From the NCBI GenBank assembly GCA_902515395.1, contig CABXUL010000010.1, positions 1-47,879 of the forward strand: 47,879 nucleotides of DNA, written 5' to 3'. Positions within the stretch are counted from its first letter, which is position 1. Each line of letters begins with the position of its first letter. Of the stretch, positions 32,448-42,240 are shown in pieces. Origin of the DNA: an uncultured Bacteroidota bacterium. Its GTDB lineage: Bacteria; Bacteroidota; Bacteroidia; Flavobacteriales; Flavobacteriaceae. Both the position numbers and the translations under genes were made by a program. The notes under the pieces were generated by a model. It saw only the letters and a list, made by a program, of their open reading frames with translations, did not search any database and had not been told where the DNA came from.

Positions 32448-32867
32448 ATGAAAATTTATAATTGGCCAATAATAATAATATTATTTCTTGATATTGGATG
32501 CAATTCAAGACCCGAAAAAACTGACGTTGGGCTTCTGGCTGGATATTGGAGGATTGATTTTATTAAACAAAAAAACGAAACATTCCACCCTAAAGGAATG
32601 AATAGGCTTTTAGATTATTATTTCATCGAAAAAAATAATGGAATAAGAAAAAAGGTTGAGCAATTAATTAATAATAATTTTATAATTACAGAGGATCAAA
32701 ATCCATTTACAATTATTGATAATGGTAAAGATTTTTTCATTCAATTTGAGACAAGATGGGATCAATGGAGAGAAAAAATTATTAAATTAAATAAATCCGA
32801 ATTAGTTTTGGAACACCAAGAAAAAAGATATCATTATGTTAGGTTTGTTAAAGACTTAGAGTTATGA
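32448..32867 (+). CDS. Lipocalin-like lipoprotein, unknown function
   Basis: A 139-residue lipoprotein with lipobox DIGC (Cys18) and a beta-rich domain that begins GLLAGYWRIDF and ends YHYVRF, the layout of lipocalin-like domains of Bacteroidota. It begins right after the recF stop. No binding partner can be read from the sequence. Confidence 0.7.
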   Translation: MKIYNWPIIIILFLDIGCNSRPEKTDVGLLAGYWRIDFIKQKNETFHPKGMNRLLDYYFIEKNNGIRKKVEQLINNNFIITEDQNPFTIIDNGKDFFIQFETRWDQWREKIIKLNKSELVLEHQEKRYHYVRFVKDLEL

Positions 32868-33166
32868 GATCACCCAAAAAGAAGTTTGAACCACAAACCA
32901 TAGGTGAAGTTTTGGATGATATTGTGGGTTCTAAAGCCCTGAAAACTGGTTTAAATAATGCAAAAGTTGTTCAACTATGGTCTAAATTGATGGGAGAGAA
33001 CATCGAAAGATATACTGATAAAATCATAGTCAAAAACAAAACACTAACAATCTCTATTTCAAGCGCTCCTTTGAGGGAGGAGTTAACATATGGAAAGGAA
33101 AAGATAATTAAAATGATTAATGAAGAAACAGGTGTTAAACTGATTGAAAAAATTATATTTCGCTAA
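32864..33166 (+). CDS. DUF721/DciA-like protein
   Basis: A 100-residue protein of the DUF721 family ([17 protein letters not shown], then [25 protein letters not shown]). DciA, the founding member, loads replicative helicase; short relatives such as this one consist of the KH-like core only. ATG overlaps the preceding stop by four bases; its 3' end overlaps the convergent ndk by 14 bases. Confidence 0.82.
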   Translation: MRSPKKKFEPQTIGEVLDDIVGSKALKTGLNNAKVVQLWSKLMGENIERYTDKIIVKNKTLTISISSAPLREELTYGKEKIIKMINEETGVKLIEKIIFR

Positions 33167-33581
33167 AAATTTCACTTTGCGAAAAATGAAATTGAATTTC
33201 AATAAGTGAGTTCTCATCACTGTCAGAACCATGAACTGCATTTTCTCCAACGGAGTAAGCAAAAAGTTTTCTGATTGTACCTTCAGCAGCTTCTTCAGGA
33301 TTAGTAGCGCCAAGGAGAGTTCTAAAATCGTCAACAGCATTTTCTTTCTCTAATACCGCTGCCACAATTGGTCCACTTGACATGAAAGCTATTAAGTCAT
33401 TAAAAAAAGGGCGATCTTTATGAATAGCATAAAAAATTTCTGCATCTCTTTTTGATAGCTGAGTCATTTTTATGGAAACGATTTTAAAGTCAGAGGCAGT
33501 GATTTTATTTAAAATAGGGCCGATATAACCCTTTTTAACTGCATCAGGTTTTATCATTATAAAAGTATGGTTCAAAGCCAT
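33153..33581 (-). CDS. ndk: Nucleoside diphosphate kinase
   Basis: A 142-residue NDP kinase, moving phosphate between nucleoside tri- and diphosphates. [10 protein letters not shown] (6-15), the GPILNKI loop and the active His117 in NAVHGSDS are all present. ATG 33581 gives the normal family start; the open frame extends 17 codons further upstream without family similarity. The C-terminus ends convergently inside the last 14 bases of the dciA-like gene. Confidence 0.95.
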   Translation of the reverse strand: MALNHTFIMIKPDAVKKGYIGPILNKITASDFKIVSIKMTQLSKRDAEIFYAIHKDRPFFNDLIAFMSSGPIVAAVLEKENAVDDFRTLLGATNPEEAAEGTIRKLFAYSVGENAVHGSDSDENSLIEIQFHFSQSEIFSEI

Positions 33582-33700
33582 TATTAATTTTTGATGTAAA
33601 ATTAAAAAAAATGTTATCGTTTGTATTTTCAACTCTATAAAATTCTTAATTCATCGTTAACTGACAATGAACAAGCTCTAAAATTTGGTATATTTAGCTA

Positions 33701-34714
33701 ATGAAAAAAAAATTAATTCTAACGTTCAATGAACTATTAAGCAGTAACAAAAAAATTATTATAATTCCCCACAAAAATCCAGATGGTGACGCAATTGGAA
33801 GTACATTATCACTTAATTTTTTCTTAAATAAAATTGGTCACAGATCACAAATTATATCTCCCAATCATTATCCTGATTTTTTAAAATGGATGCCTGGACA
33901 AGAAGAAATAATAAAGTTTTCAGATGAAGAAAAAAAATCAAAAACACTAATTCATTCTGCTGATTTAATTTTTACTTTAGACTTCAATAATCTATCTAGG
34001 ATAGACGAATTGGAACTTTTTGTCAAAAATAGTAAAGCTATCAAAATCATGATAGATCACCACGAAAATCCTGCTAATTACGCCCAAATCACCTATTCAG
34101 ATTCATCAATCGGATCAACATGTGAAATGATTTTTAACCTGATTTATGAGTTAAATAAAGATCTTATTGATGAAAAAATAGCAACTTGTTTATACACCGG
34201 TATAATGACCGACTCTGGGTCATTTAGATTCCCCTCTACTTCTGCAAAAACTCACCAGGTTATTTCAAAACTAATTGAAAAAGGCGCTAAGCACAGTGAA
34301 ATTCATCAACATATTTATGACAGTTATACTTTCAATCGAATGCAACTTTTGGGAACTGCTCTCAACAACCTTAAAAAAATTGATTCATTACCGGTTGTAT
34401 ATATGACACTTTCTCAAGAGGAGCTTAATCAAAATAAATTTAAAAAAGGGGATACTGAAGGATTTGTGAATTACGGTTTAAATTTAAAAGGTATTTTATT
34501 TGCCGTTATTATGATAGAAAATGAACAAGACAAAATCATCAAAATGTCTTTCAGATCGAAAGGTGGATTTGACGTTAATAAGTTTGCAAAAATATATTTT
34601 AATGGTGGAGGGCACGTGAATGCAGCCGGAGGTATTTCGAGGTTATCATTAAAAAAAACTGAATCTAAATTACTAACTGTATTGAAAAAAATAAAGATAC
34701 AGCTTAATGCATAA
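33701..34714 (+). CDS. DHH family phosphoesterase (NrnA-like)
   Basis: A 337-residue oligoribonuclease/pAp-phosphatase type enzyme. DHH motifs: HKNPDGDAIGS (24-34), the DFNNL region (about 92), DHHENP (about 122) and the DHHA1 motif GGGHVNAAGG (about 304-313). It degrades short RNAs, pAp or cyclic dinucleotide products in this family. A TATATTTA box lies five bases before the ATG. It overlaps gldI by eight bases. Confidence 0.92.
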   Translation: MKKKLILTFNELLSSNKKIIIIPHKNPDGDAIGSTLSLNFFLNKIGHRSQIISPNHYPDFLKWMPGQEEIIKFSDEEKKSKTLIHSADLIFTLDFNNLSRIDELELFVKNSKAIKIMIDHHENPANYAQITYSDSSIGSTCEMIFNLIYELNKDLIDEKIATCLYTGIMTDSGSFRFPSTSAKTHQVISKLIEKGAKHSEIHQHIYDSYTFNRMQLLGTALNNLKKIDSLPVVYMTLSQEELNQNKFKKGDTEGFVNYGLNLKGILFAVIMIENEQDKIIKMSFRSKGGFDVNKFAKIYFNGGGHVNAAGGISRLSLKKTESKLLTVLKKIKIQLNA

Positions 34715-35246
34715 GATTATTTTAATATTATTTTTTGTATCCATGTTATCTGCTTGTGGAGAGTCAGAACCGAGAAGACCTATTAATAAACAAAAGCAGA
34801 TTTTCCTTAAAGAGTCGGCAAAGCGAAACAAAAGTAAAATCAATATTGAGCAGAATCTCTTTAATAAAGTGATCAAGAAGGAAACAACTCTAAAGTTTAA
34901 TTCTAGTCCACTAGGATTTTGGTATGCTTTCAAAAAAAAAGGTAAAATTCCTGCCAAAAAACCAATCAAAGGAGATCGAGTCACCTTTAAATACCGAATT
35001 GAAGATCTTAATCAAAACTTACTATACGACGAGGACCAATTAGGTATTGTTTCATTCCATGTTGATCAGGAAGATTTAATTCCTGCCTTAAGAGAGGGAG
35101 TGAAATACATGACTGGAGGAGATGTTGCCGTATTTCTTTTTCCTTCCTACCTTTGTTTTGGTTATCTGGGGGACGGTGAAAAAATTGGAATCAATCAACC
35201 TCTCAGATTTACTATTGAAATGCTAAAAATCGAAAAAAATAAATAA
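34707..35246 (+). CDS. gldI: Gliding motility-associated peptidyl-prolyl isomerase lipoprotein GldI
   Basis: A 179-residue lipoprotein (lipobox LSAC, Cys17). The segment [21 protein letters not shown] (23-43) is the GldI N-terminal signature, followed by an FKBP domain (about 89-178) with [15 protein letters not shown] and [13 protein letters not shown]. GldI is needed for gliding in Flavobacterium, and related species keep it with T9SS. It starts within the end of the DHH gene and is directly followed by the cyclophilin-FKBP gene, a folding-factor pair. Confidence 0.9.
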   Translation: MHKIILILFFVSMLSACGESEPRRPINKQKQIFLKESAKRNKSKINIEQNLFNKVIKKETTLKFNSSPLGFWYAFKKKGKIPAKKPIKGDRVTFKYRIEDLNQNLLYDEDQLGIVSFHVDQEDLIPALREGVKYMTGGDVAVFLFPSYLCFGYLGDGEKIGINQPLRFTIEMLKIEKNK

Positions 35247-35247
35247 A

Positions 35248-36330
35248 ATGAAAAAAATCACAATCTATATTCTGCTCTTATTGGCTGTAATTTTTGGCTG
35301 TTCAGATAAAAATCCATCTCTAGATGAAGGGTTATATGCAAATTTACAAACCAGTAAAGGAGAAATTATTTTACAATTAGAAATAGAAAAAACACCAGTT
35401 ACTGTAGCTAATTTTGTATCACTTGCTGAAGGAAAAAATGAAAAAGTATCAGATGAATTTAGTGGTAAAAAATATTATGATGGATTAATTTTTCATAGGG
35501 TAATAGATGATTTCATGATTCAGGGAGGAGATCCTACAGGAACTGGCTCAGGTGGCCCAGGTTATCAATTTACTGATGAGTTTACTGATCTTTCACATAG
35601 TGGCCCTGGAATACTTTCAATGGCAAATGCTGGACCTAGTACTAATGGTAGTCAGTTTTTCATAACACACAAAGAAACCCCATGGCTTGATGGAAAACAT
35701 ACTGTTTTTGGTAAGGTGATTAAAGGTCAAGTAGTTGTTGATAGTATTGCTCAAAACGATACAATTTTTAAAGTCAATATTATTCGAAAAGGAAACAAAG
35801 CTAAAAAATTTGATGCTGCAAAAATCTTCTCAAATCATTTTGAAGAAATAGAAAATTTAGCTAAAAAAGCTGCTGAGAAAACCGCAATAATTATTAAAGA
35901 AACACTCGAAAGATTTGAAAATCATAGAGCTCAAGCTACAAAAACAGAATCTGGATTAAGCTATTTCATTTCTGAAAAAGGAGATGGACCAAATGTTACC
36001 AATACTAATATAACTAACGTAAATTATTCTGTCTATTTTGAAGATGGCTTGCTTTTAGATACGAGTGTCTTAAAGATTGCAGAATCTTATGAAAGAGTTG
36101 ATCTAAATAGACTAGCTGCTGACGCTTATAAACCAATTACTGCTGATGTTAACAAAGAAGCAGCTATGATAGAAGGTTTTAAAGAGGGGGTCAGACTATT
36201 AAAAGTTGGTGATAAAGCGACGCTTTTTTTACCCTATAATCTGGCCTATGGAGTAGAAGGCAACCGAATGATCCCAGCACGCTCAAATCTAATATTTGAA
36301 ATTGAAGTTGTTTCTCTTGTGGAACAATGA
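35248..36330 (+). CDS. Cyclophilin-FKBP fusion peptidyl-prolyl isomerase lipoprotein
   Basis: A 360-residue lipoprotein (FGC, Cys18) with two isomerase domains. The cyclophilin part (about 28-175) has [31 protein letters not shown] and NGSQFFIT. After a helical linker (about 190-235) comes an FKBP part (about 243-358) with [27 protein letters not shown]. Cyclophilin-FKBP fusions are found in Bacteroidota and act in the periplasm on prolyl bonds. Adjacent to gldI. Confidence 0.92.
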   Translation: MKKITIYILLLLAVIFGCSDKNPSLDEGLYANLQTSKGEIILQLEIEKTPVTVANFVSLAEGKNEKVSDEFSGKKYYDGLIFHRVIDDFMIQGGDPTGTGSGGPGYQFTDEFTDLSHSGPGILSMANAGPSTNGSQFFITHKETPWLDGKHTVFGKVIKGQVVVDSIAQNDTIFKVNIIRKGNKAKKFDAAKIFSNHFEEIENLAKKAAEKTAIIIKETLERFENHRAQATKTESGLSYFISEKGDGPNVTNTNITNVNYSVYFEDGLLLDTSVLKIAESYERVDLNRLAADAYKPITADVNKEAAMIEGFKEGVRLLKVGDKATLFLPYNLAYGVEGNRMIPARSNLIFEIEVVSLVEQ

Positions 36331-36361
36331 AAAAAAATTCCCCGATTATGGGAAAGAGAAA

Positions 36362-37420
36362 ATGCTAAAAAATTCAAAATTAACTATATGGATTTCAGCA
36401 ATTCCCTTGTTATTTATTGTTAAATTTGCAAAGGAAAATCCTTATTTTACTGAAGCATATTACAGTCAATTATTCTACCCATGGGTGTTTGAAATTCACC
36501 GGTTTTTTTTTAATAAATTTCCTTTTTCATTAGGCGATATACTATACTTAACTTTTGCCATATTGATAATTAATCGGTTCATAAGAAAGAGATATTTTTG
36601 GTATTTAAGACCCTGGTCATTTTTTAATGATTTGGGAGTAGTTTTGATTCTTTTCTTGTGGATTTTTCATTTGAGTTGGGGCTTAAATTATCACAGATTA
36701 GCATTAAGTGAACAACTTGGTATATCTACTGATTATGATCTAGAGGAACTTACAGCAGGAATAAAAGAGTTAATCGTAAATGTCAATCAATTACAGAAAG
36801 AATTAGTTAAGGTTGACAGTCTTCCCGTCATCCCAAATAATTCAAAATCCTTTTTTTTAAAGTCAACTACTGTATATCATCCAACAAAACCAAGTCTAAC
36901 ATTTGAATTATTGGATGTAAAACGATCTCTATTTAGTATCCCTCTGAGTTACATGGGTTATGCAGGATATCTAAATCCTTTTACTCTTGAATCGCAAATT
37001 AATTCAAAAATACCAACACTTAATTTAGTCACTACCTCACTTCATGAAACTGCTCATCAAATGGGCTATGCATCTGAAAAAGAAGCTAATTTTATAGCTT
37101 ATCAATCTGCCATAAAAAATGATAATCCATACATACGTTATGCTGGTTATAGCTTTGCGCTTAGATACTTTTTTTCAGAGCTTAGTGCCATTAATCAACC
37201 TAGAGCAAATCATTTAGCAAAGAAAATTAACTCTGGTGTTCTAAAGAATTTTAAGGAAACATCTGATTTTTGGAAAAAATATGAAAATCCTTTTGAGGTG
37301 ATCTTTGAAAAAATCTATCATATTTTTTTAAAAGCTAACGGAGAACGAGGCGGTTTAAAAAGTTATAATGAAATGGTAGGGCTAGTGATCAACTATCACA
37401 AAAACATAGAGAAATTTTAG
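36362..37420 (+). CDS. DUF3810 membrane protein with zinc-protease motif
   Basis: A 352-residue protein with three N-terminal membrane segments (about 8-110) and an outside domain carrying HETAH at 228-232 plus a downstream Glu (EKEANF), the pattern of gluzincin metalloproteases. The DUF3810 family is otherwise uncharacterised. ATG at 36362 chosen because the preceding codons in this frame overlap the FKBP gene and are not family-like. Peptidase activity is an inference from the motif. Confidence 0.82.
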   Translation: MLKNSKLTIWISAIPLLFIVKFAKENPYFTEAYYSQLFYPWVFEIHRFFFNKFPFSLGDILYLTFAILIINRFIRKRYFWYLRPWSFFNDLGVVLILFLWIFHLSWGLNYHRLALSEQLGISTDYDLEELTAGIKELIVNVNQLQKELVKVDSLPVIPNNSKSFFLKSTTVYHPTKPSLTFELLDVKRSLFSIPLSYMGYAGYLNPFTLESQINSKIPTLNLVTTSLHETAHQMGYASEKEANFIAYQSAIKNDNPYIRYAGYSFALRYFFSELSAINQPRANHLAKKINSGVLKNFKETSDFWKKYENPFEVIFEKIYHIFLKANGERGGLKSYNEMVGLVINYHKNIEKF

Positions 37421-37444
37421 TCAAAACTATTACACTAAACCCTT

Positions 37445-37452
37445 TATCTTTG
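37445..37452 (+). promoter_or_regulatory. -7 box upstream of RNA methyltransferase
   Basis: TATCTTTG matches TAnnTTTG and ends 14 bases before the start codon at 37467. No good -33 box was seen. Confidence 0.35.
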
Positions 37453-37466
37453 GAAAAACTTCTCCA

Positions 37467-38237
37467 TTGAAATACATAAGCAGTAGTAGTAATAAAATTA
37501 TTAAACGTTTGACTGTTCTTCAATCCAAATCTAGAGAGCGGAAAAAACAGCAATGCTTCGTTATAGAGGGTAAACGAGAATTATCTAGAGCACTGGAAAT
37601 GGGGTATTCTTTGGAAACTATTTTCTACCGTGAAAACACTGGAATTGAATTAATTGATAAAGATTTTGATGCTTGTTACGAAGTTTCTGCAAAACTCTTT
37701 GATCGAATAAGTATACGATCAGGATCTGAGGAGGTTTTAGCAATTATGCAAACAATAAATCACGATTTGGAAAACTTAGATGTAAATCTAGAAAGTAAAT
37801 TGTTGGTATTGGAATCACCGGAAAAACCTGGAAATATTGGTCCCTTATTAAGAACCGCTGCTGCTGCAGGAATGGATGCAGTAATCATAGCTAATCCAAA
37901 AACTGATCTTTATCATCCCCATATTATTAGAAATAGCCTCGGAGGGGTGTTTTCTATTCCAGTAGCCATGGAAACCTCTGATAAGGTTATTTCCTTTTTA
38001 AAAAAAAATAACTTTAATATAATAGTAGCAGCTTTAGTAAATAAGGCTAAACATTATAAAAGGGTGAAATATGAAAAGCCTTTTGCATTAGTTTTTGGCT
38101 CTGAGGAAAAAGGGTTGAGCAATATTTGGATAAAAAAAGCTAATCAAGTAGTACAAATTCCTGTTAAATTCCCAATCGATTCTCTAAATTTATCAGTTTC
38201 GGCAGGGGTTTTGATATATCATTGCATAGATTATTGA
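37467..38237 (+). CDS. TrmH/SpoU family RNA methyltransferase
   Basis: A 256-residue SPOUT enzyme. N-terminal substrate-binding part (FVIEGKRELSRAL), then the three knot motifs: NIGPLLRTAAAAG, VFGSEEKGLS and IPVKFPIDSLNLSVSAGVLIYH. These methylate a ribose 2'-OH in tRNA or rRNA; the target cannot be told. Start is a TTG at 37467; no ATG is nearby that would keep the N-terminal domain. Confidence 0.92.
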   Translation: MKYISSSSNKIIKRLTVLQSKSRERKKQQCFVIEGKRELSRALEMGYSLETIFYRENTGIELIDKDFDACYEVSAKLFDRISIRSGSEEVLAIMQTINHDLENLDVNLESKLLVLESPEKPGNIGPLLRTAAAAGMDAVIIANPKTDLYHPHIIRNSLGGVFSIPVAMETSDKVISFLKKNNFNIIVAALVNKAKHYKRVKYEKPFALVFGSEEKGLSNIWIKKANQVVQIPVKFPIDSLNLSVSAGVLIYHCIDY

Positions 38238-38238
38238 T

Positions 38239-38269
38239 TTTGATGAATTAAAAGTTTCCTGTACCTTTA
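38239..38269 (+). promoter_or_regulatory. Promoter of the RelA/SpoT gene
   Basis: TTTG (38239-38242), 19 bases, TACCTTTA (38262-38269), a near-consensus Bacteroidota promoter; the box ends eight bases before the ATG at 38278, so the mRNA may lack a leader. Confidence 0.5.
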
Positions 38270-38277
38270 ATATTCCT

Positions 38278-40482
38278 ATGATTGTAAGTGATGAAATAGA
38301 GAACAAACAGATAGCAAAACAGTATAAAGAACTTTTGCAAATCAGTTATCAAACGCTTTCAGGAGAGGATAAAAAATTAATTCGCTCTGCATTTGATACG
38401 GCTGTTCATGCACACAGAAATCAGAGAAGAAAAACGGGAGAACCTTATGTTCATCACCCCATTAATGTTGCTAAAATTGTGGCACATGAAATAGGTTTGG
38501 ATGCAACCTCAATTGCTTCGGCTTTATTGCATGATGTATTGGAGGATACCGATTTTAAAACTGTAGAGTTAGAGAAACTTTTCGGAAAGGGGGTTGCCAA
38601 AATTGTTGAAGGTCTTACCAAAATATCCAAGCTAAGTAAAGAAAGTGATATATCTCTTCAAGCTGAGAACTTCAAAAAGCTACTTCTCACCCTGAATGAC
38701 GATATAAGAGTAATAATCATAAAGATTGCTGATAGACTTCACAATATGCAAACCCTAGATGCAATGCCTGAGGACAAACAGCTTAAAATATCTTCTGAGA
38801 CACTTTATATTTATGCCCCACTAGCACATAGGATAGGTTTGTACAACATTAAAACTGAATTAGAGGACTTGAGTTTTAAATATACTGAACCAATTCGATT
38901 TAGATCAATCAAAAGCAAGATTGAGGATAGTAAGGAAGAACAAAGTACATACATTAAATCTTTTTCAAAAATCATAAAAAATGCTTTAGCTGAAGAATCT
39001 TTAGAGTACACAATTAAAGGAAGAAGTAAGTCTATTTTTTCAATAAACAGAAAAATGATTAGGCAAAATATTCCTTTTGAAAAAGTTTTTGACAAATTTG
39101 CTATTCGTGTTATTTATAGAAGTACTCACCGGAATGAAAAGTTTTTGGCTTGGAAAATTTATTCAATAGTTACCGACCATTTTGTGCCTAATCCAACTCG
39201 ATTAAGAGACTGGATTACTTCTCCCAAATCAAATGGATATGAAGCTATACATATAACAGTTATGGGGCCAGATAATAAATGGGTAGAGGTACAAATTAGA
39301 TCAGAAAGAATGAATGAAATTGCTGAGAAAGGCTATGCTGCACATTATAAATATAAGCACGGAGGTCAAAAAGATATCGGTATTGAATCTTGGCTAGATA
39401 AGCTTCAGGAAGTATTGGAAAATAATGCAGAAAATCCAGTTGATTTTGTTGAAAACTTTAAATTAAACCTTTACGCCAAGGAAATTTTTGTTTTTACTCC
39501 TACGGGAGATATTAAGTCATTACCAAAAGGAGCTACAGCATTAGATTTTGCCTTTAATATACATACTGAAATCGGAATGAAAACTAGAGGTGCTAGAGTA
39601 AATGGAAAATTAGTTCCATTAAGTAGAATCTTAAAAAGTGGAGAACATATTGAAATTATAACCTCAAAAAATATTAAACCTACAGCCAACTGGTTAGATT
39701 TTGTTCAGACTTCTAGAGCCAAATCTAAAATTAAATCCTCACTAAATGAGGAAAAGAAGAGAATTGCTGAGGATGGAAAAGAGTCACTCAGAAGAAAACT
39801 TAAACATCTAAAGATTAAACTTAATGACAAAACTACAGCTTATTTGTTAAGATATTTTAATCTAAACAGTAGTCTAGATTTATTTTACCGTGTAGGACTT
39901 GGAACAATTGATAATAAAAAGTTAAAAGCTTTTTACAATGAGTATAATGGTACCTTCCTCAATTTTTTCAAGAAACGGATTACGAGAAAAAACTTAGATG
40001 TTAAAAAGATTGATAAAGAAGAAATTACAGAACGTTTTGACACATTAGTCTTTGGAAAAGAAAAAGAAACTTTAAAGCATAGCTTGGCATCTTGTTGTAA
40101 TCCAATACCTGGAGATCGAGTATTTGGTTATATAACCGTAAATGATGGAATTAAAGTGCATAAAAAAGAATGTTCCAATGCTTTGTCTTTACAGTCAAAT
40201 TTTGCATATCGTATAATATCATCCAAATGGGTCGACTCCTCTTCCATCGAATTCAAGGCACTATTAAAATTATCTGGGATAGATAATATGGGAATTGTAA
40301 GTGATGTTACTCAATTAATTTCTAATGAAATGAATGTAAATATTGATAAAATAAGATTTGACAGTGACGATGGAATTTTTACAGGATTAATTAGTGTAAG
40401 CGTAAAAAATAAAACAATACTAAATCGTTTAGTCTCCAAACTTCTCAGGCTGAAAGGTATCGATAAAGTTCTCCGAGAATAA
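38278..40482 (+). CDS. Bifunctional (p)ppGpp synthetase/hydrolase RelA/SpoT
   Basis: A 734-residue long RSH protein. HD hydrolase with HHPINVA (about 60) and LLHDVLEDT (about 83-91, His-Asp intact), synthetase (about 240-360: [42 protein letters not shown]), TGS (about 400-460) and a C-terminal ACT domain (about 665-734). Both activities appear complete. It sets the alarmone level in the stringent response. It is followed, after 22 bases, by the Fur-family gene. Confidence 0.95.
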   Translation: MIVSDEIENKQIAKQYKELLQISYQTLSGEDKKLIRSAFDTAVHAHRNQRRKTGEPYVHHPINVAKIVAHEIGLDATSIASALLHDVLEDTDFKTVELEKLFGKGVAKIVEGLTKISKLSKESDISLQAENFKKLLLTLNDDIRVIIIKIADRLHNMQTLDAMPEDKQLKISSETLYIYAPLAHRIGLYNIKTELEDLSFKYTEPIRFRSIKSKIEDSKEEQSTYIKSFSKIIKNALAEESLEYTIKGRSKSIFSINRKMIRQNIPFEKVFDKFAIRVIYRSTHRNEKFLAWKIYSIVTDHFVPNPTRLRDWITSPKSNGYEAIHITVMGPDNKWVEVQIRSERMNEIAEKGYAAHYKYKHGGQKDIGIESWLDKLQEVLENNAENPVDFVENFKLNLYAKEIFVFTPTGDIKSLPKGATALDFAFNIHTEIGMKTRGARVNGKLVPLSRILKSGEHIEIITSKNIKPTANWLDFVQTSRAKSKIKSSLNEEKKRIAEDGKESLRRKLKHLKIKLNDKTTAYLLRYFNLNSSLDLFYRVGLGTIDNKKLKAFYNEYNGTFLNFFKKRITRKNLDVKKIDKEEITERFDTLVFGKEKETLKHSLASCCNPIPGDRVFGYITVNDGIKVHKKECSNALSLQSNFAYRIISSKWVDSSSIEFKALLKLSGIDNMGIVSDVTQLISNEMNVNIDKIRFDSDDGIFTGLISVSVKNKTILNRLVSKLLRLKGIDKVLRE

Positions 40483-40491
40483 TTTAAAACT

Positions 40492-40499
40492 TATATTTG
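40492..40499 (+). promoter_or_regulatory. -7 box of the Fur-family gene, possibly leaderless
   Basis: TATATTTG ends five bases before the ATG at 40505, the same arrangement as recF. It would allow fur-purA transcription independent of relA/spoT. Confidence 0.4.
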
Positions 40500-40504
40500 T
40501 TGCA

Positions 40505-40960
40505 ATGGATATTAACAAATCAAATCAAGAAATTGTAAAAGAAGTTTTCGTTAAATTTTTAAACAAGCATGCGCATAGAAAAACTCCTGAGCGTTTTGCT
40601 ATTCTTTTCGAAATATATGACAGTGATGAACACTTTGATATAGAGTCTCTTTATATTACCATGAAGAATAAAAATTACAGGGTAAGTAGAGCCACTTTAT
40701 ACAATACTATTGAATTACTTTTAGAGTGTCGTTTGGTTAGGAAACATCAGTTTGGTAAAAATCAAGCTCAGTACGAAAAATCTTATTTTGACCGCCAACA
40801 TGATCATATAATTTTAACAGATTCAGGAGAGGTAAAAGAATTTTGTGATCCAAGAATAGAAAATATAAAAAAAACAATTGAGGAAATCTTCGATGTAGAA
40901 ATCCATAACCATTCTTTATATTTCTATGGCACGAAAAAGAACAGCAAATCTGTAATTTAA
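40505..40960 (+). CDS. Fur family transcriptional regulator lacking zinc-site cysteines
   Basis: A 151-residue Fur-family protein. Winged helix (about 23-85, [14 protein letters not shown]) and dimerisation part with HDHI (99-102), EFCDPRI and HSLYFYG. The first structural-zinc pair that Fur usually has near 104 and 107 is replaced (Leu104, Ser107 in ILTDSGEV), and the C-terminal pair is also missing (YGTKKNSK). The regulatory metal residues His99, His101 and others remain. It may sense metal without structural zinc. The stop is directly followed by the purA ATG. Confidence 0.88.
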   Translation: MDINKSNQEIVKEVFVKFLNKHAHRKTPERFAILFEIYDSDEHFDIESLYITMKNKNYRVSRATLYNTIELLLECRLVRKHQFGKNQAQYEKSYFDRQHDHIILTDSGEVKEFCDPRIENIKKTIEEIFDVEIHNHSLYFYGTKKNSKSVI

Positions 40961-42232
40961 ATGTCTATAAACTTATTGTTAGGTCTCCAGTGGGGAGACG
41001 AGGGTAAAGGTAAAATAGTAGATGTATTAACTCAATCTTATGATATCATAGCTCGTTTCCAAGGTGGACCTAATGCTGGTCATACTTTGGAGTTTGAGGG
41101 GATTAAACATGTACTTCATACAATCCCGTCAGGTATTTTTCATACTAAAGTAATTAATTTAATTGGAAATGGTGTGGTGATTGATCCTGTGATTTTCAAA
41201 AAAGAACTTGAAAACCTTGCACCTTACAATATTGATTTTACTTCAAAACTGCTAATCTCCAAAAAAGCACATTTGATTTTACCAACGCACCGTTTGCTAG
41301 ACGCTGCCTCAGAGGCTTCCAAAGGGAAAGCAAAAATTGGATCTACTCTGAAGGGAATTGGGCCGACATATATGGATAAAACAGGTAGAAATGGTATGCG
41401 AGTTGGTGATGTTTTCACCAAAACATGGAAAAAACGTTACAAGACTCTAGTTCAAAAACACCTAAGAATGCTTGAATATCATGACTCTGCTCTGGAATTT
41501 GATATTAGTGAATTAGAAAGTACATTTTTCGAAGCTCTAAGTATATTAAAAAAATGTAAAATTGTTGACAGTGAAAACTACTTACACAAAGCACAAGAGG
41601 CTGGTAAAAAGATTTTAGCTGAGGGAGCGCAAGGGTCTCTTTTAGATATTGATTTTGGGACATACCCTTATGTTACTTCTTCTACTACAACGGCAGCCGG
41701 AGCTTGCACTGGTTTAGGAATAGCTCCAAATAAAATAAAAGAAGTTTTTGGGATTTTTAAAGCTTATACTACTCGTGTTGGAAGTGGCCCATTCCCAACA
41801 GAGCTGTTTGATGAAACAGGAAAACAAATAGCTAAAGTTGGACACGAATTTGGAGCAACTACTGGAAGGGCGAGAAGGGTTGGCTGGATTGACCTTGTAT
41901 CGCTCAAATACGCTATTAGAATTAATGGTGTAACACAACTCATGATGATGAAGGGTGATGTTCTTTCAGGTATTAAAACCATAAAAGTTTGTACTCATTA
42001 TAAAATCCAAAAAAAAGTTATCGATTACTTTCCATTTGATATTCAATCAGAAAGTGTTACGGCACAGTATGTCGATATTCCAGGATGGGAGGAAGACCTT
42101 ACTGGAATTGAAGAAATTAGTGAGCTTCCAAAGAAATTTTCTGACTATATCGACTTTCTTGAAAAAGAACTCCAAACCCCAATCAAAATCGTATCAGTGG
42201 GTCCAGATAGAAAACAAACTATTTTCAGGTAG
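40961..42232 (+). CDS. purA: Adenylosuccinate synthetase
   Basis: A 423-residue PurA joining IMP and aspartate with GTP. GDEGKGK (12-18) binds phosphate, GGPNAGHT (35-42) binds IMP, and the TTTAAGACTGLGI and RVGSGPFPTE segments are typical. Length is normal for the family. It begins directly after the Fur-family stop, so the two are probably cotranscribed. Confidence 0.96.
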   Translation: MSINLLLGLQWGDEGKGKIVDVLTQSYDIIARFQGGPNAGHTLEFEGIKHVLHTIPSGIFHTKVINLIGNGVVIDPVIFKKELENLAPYNIDFTSKLLISKKAHLILPTHRLLDAASEASKGKAKIGSTLKGIGPTYMDKTGRNGMRVGDVFTKTWKKRYKTLVQKHLRMLEYHDSALEFDISELESTFFEALSILKKCKIVDSENYLHKAQEAGKKILAEGAQGSLLDIDFGTYPYVTSSTTTAAGACTGLGIAPNKIKEVFGIFKAYTTRVGSGPFPTELFDETGKQIAKVGHEFGATTGRARRVGWIDLVSLKYAIRINGVTQLMMMKGDVLSGIKTIKVCTHYKIQKKVIDYFPFDIQSESVTAQYVDIPGWEEDLTGIEEISELPKKFSDYIDFLEKELQTPIKIVSVGPDRKQTIFR

Positions 42233-42240
42233 AATTAAAT

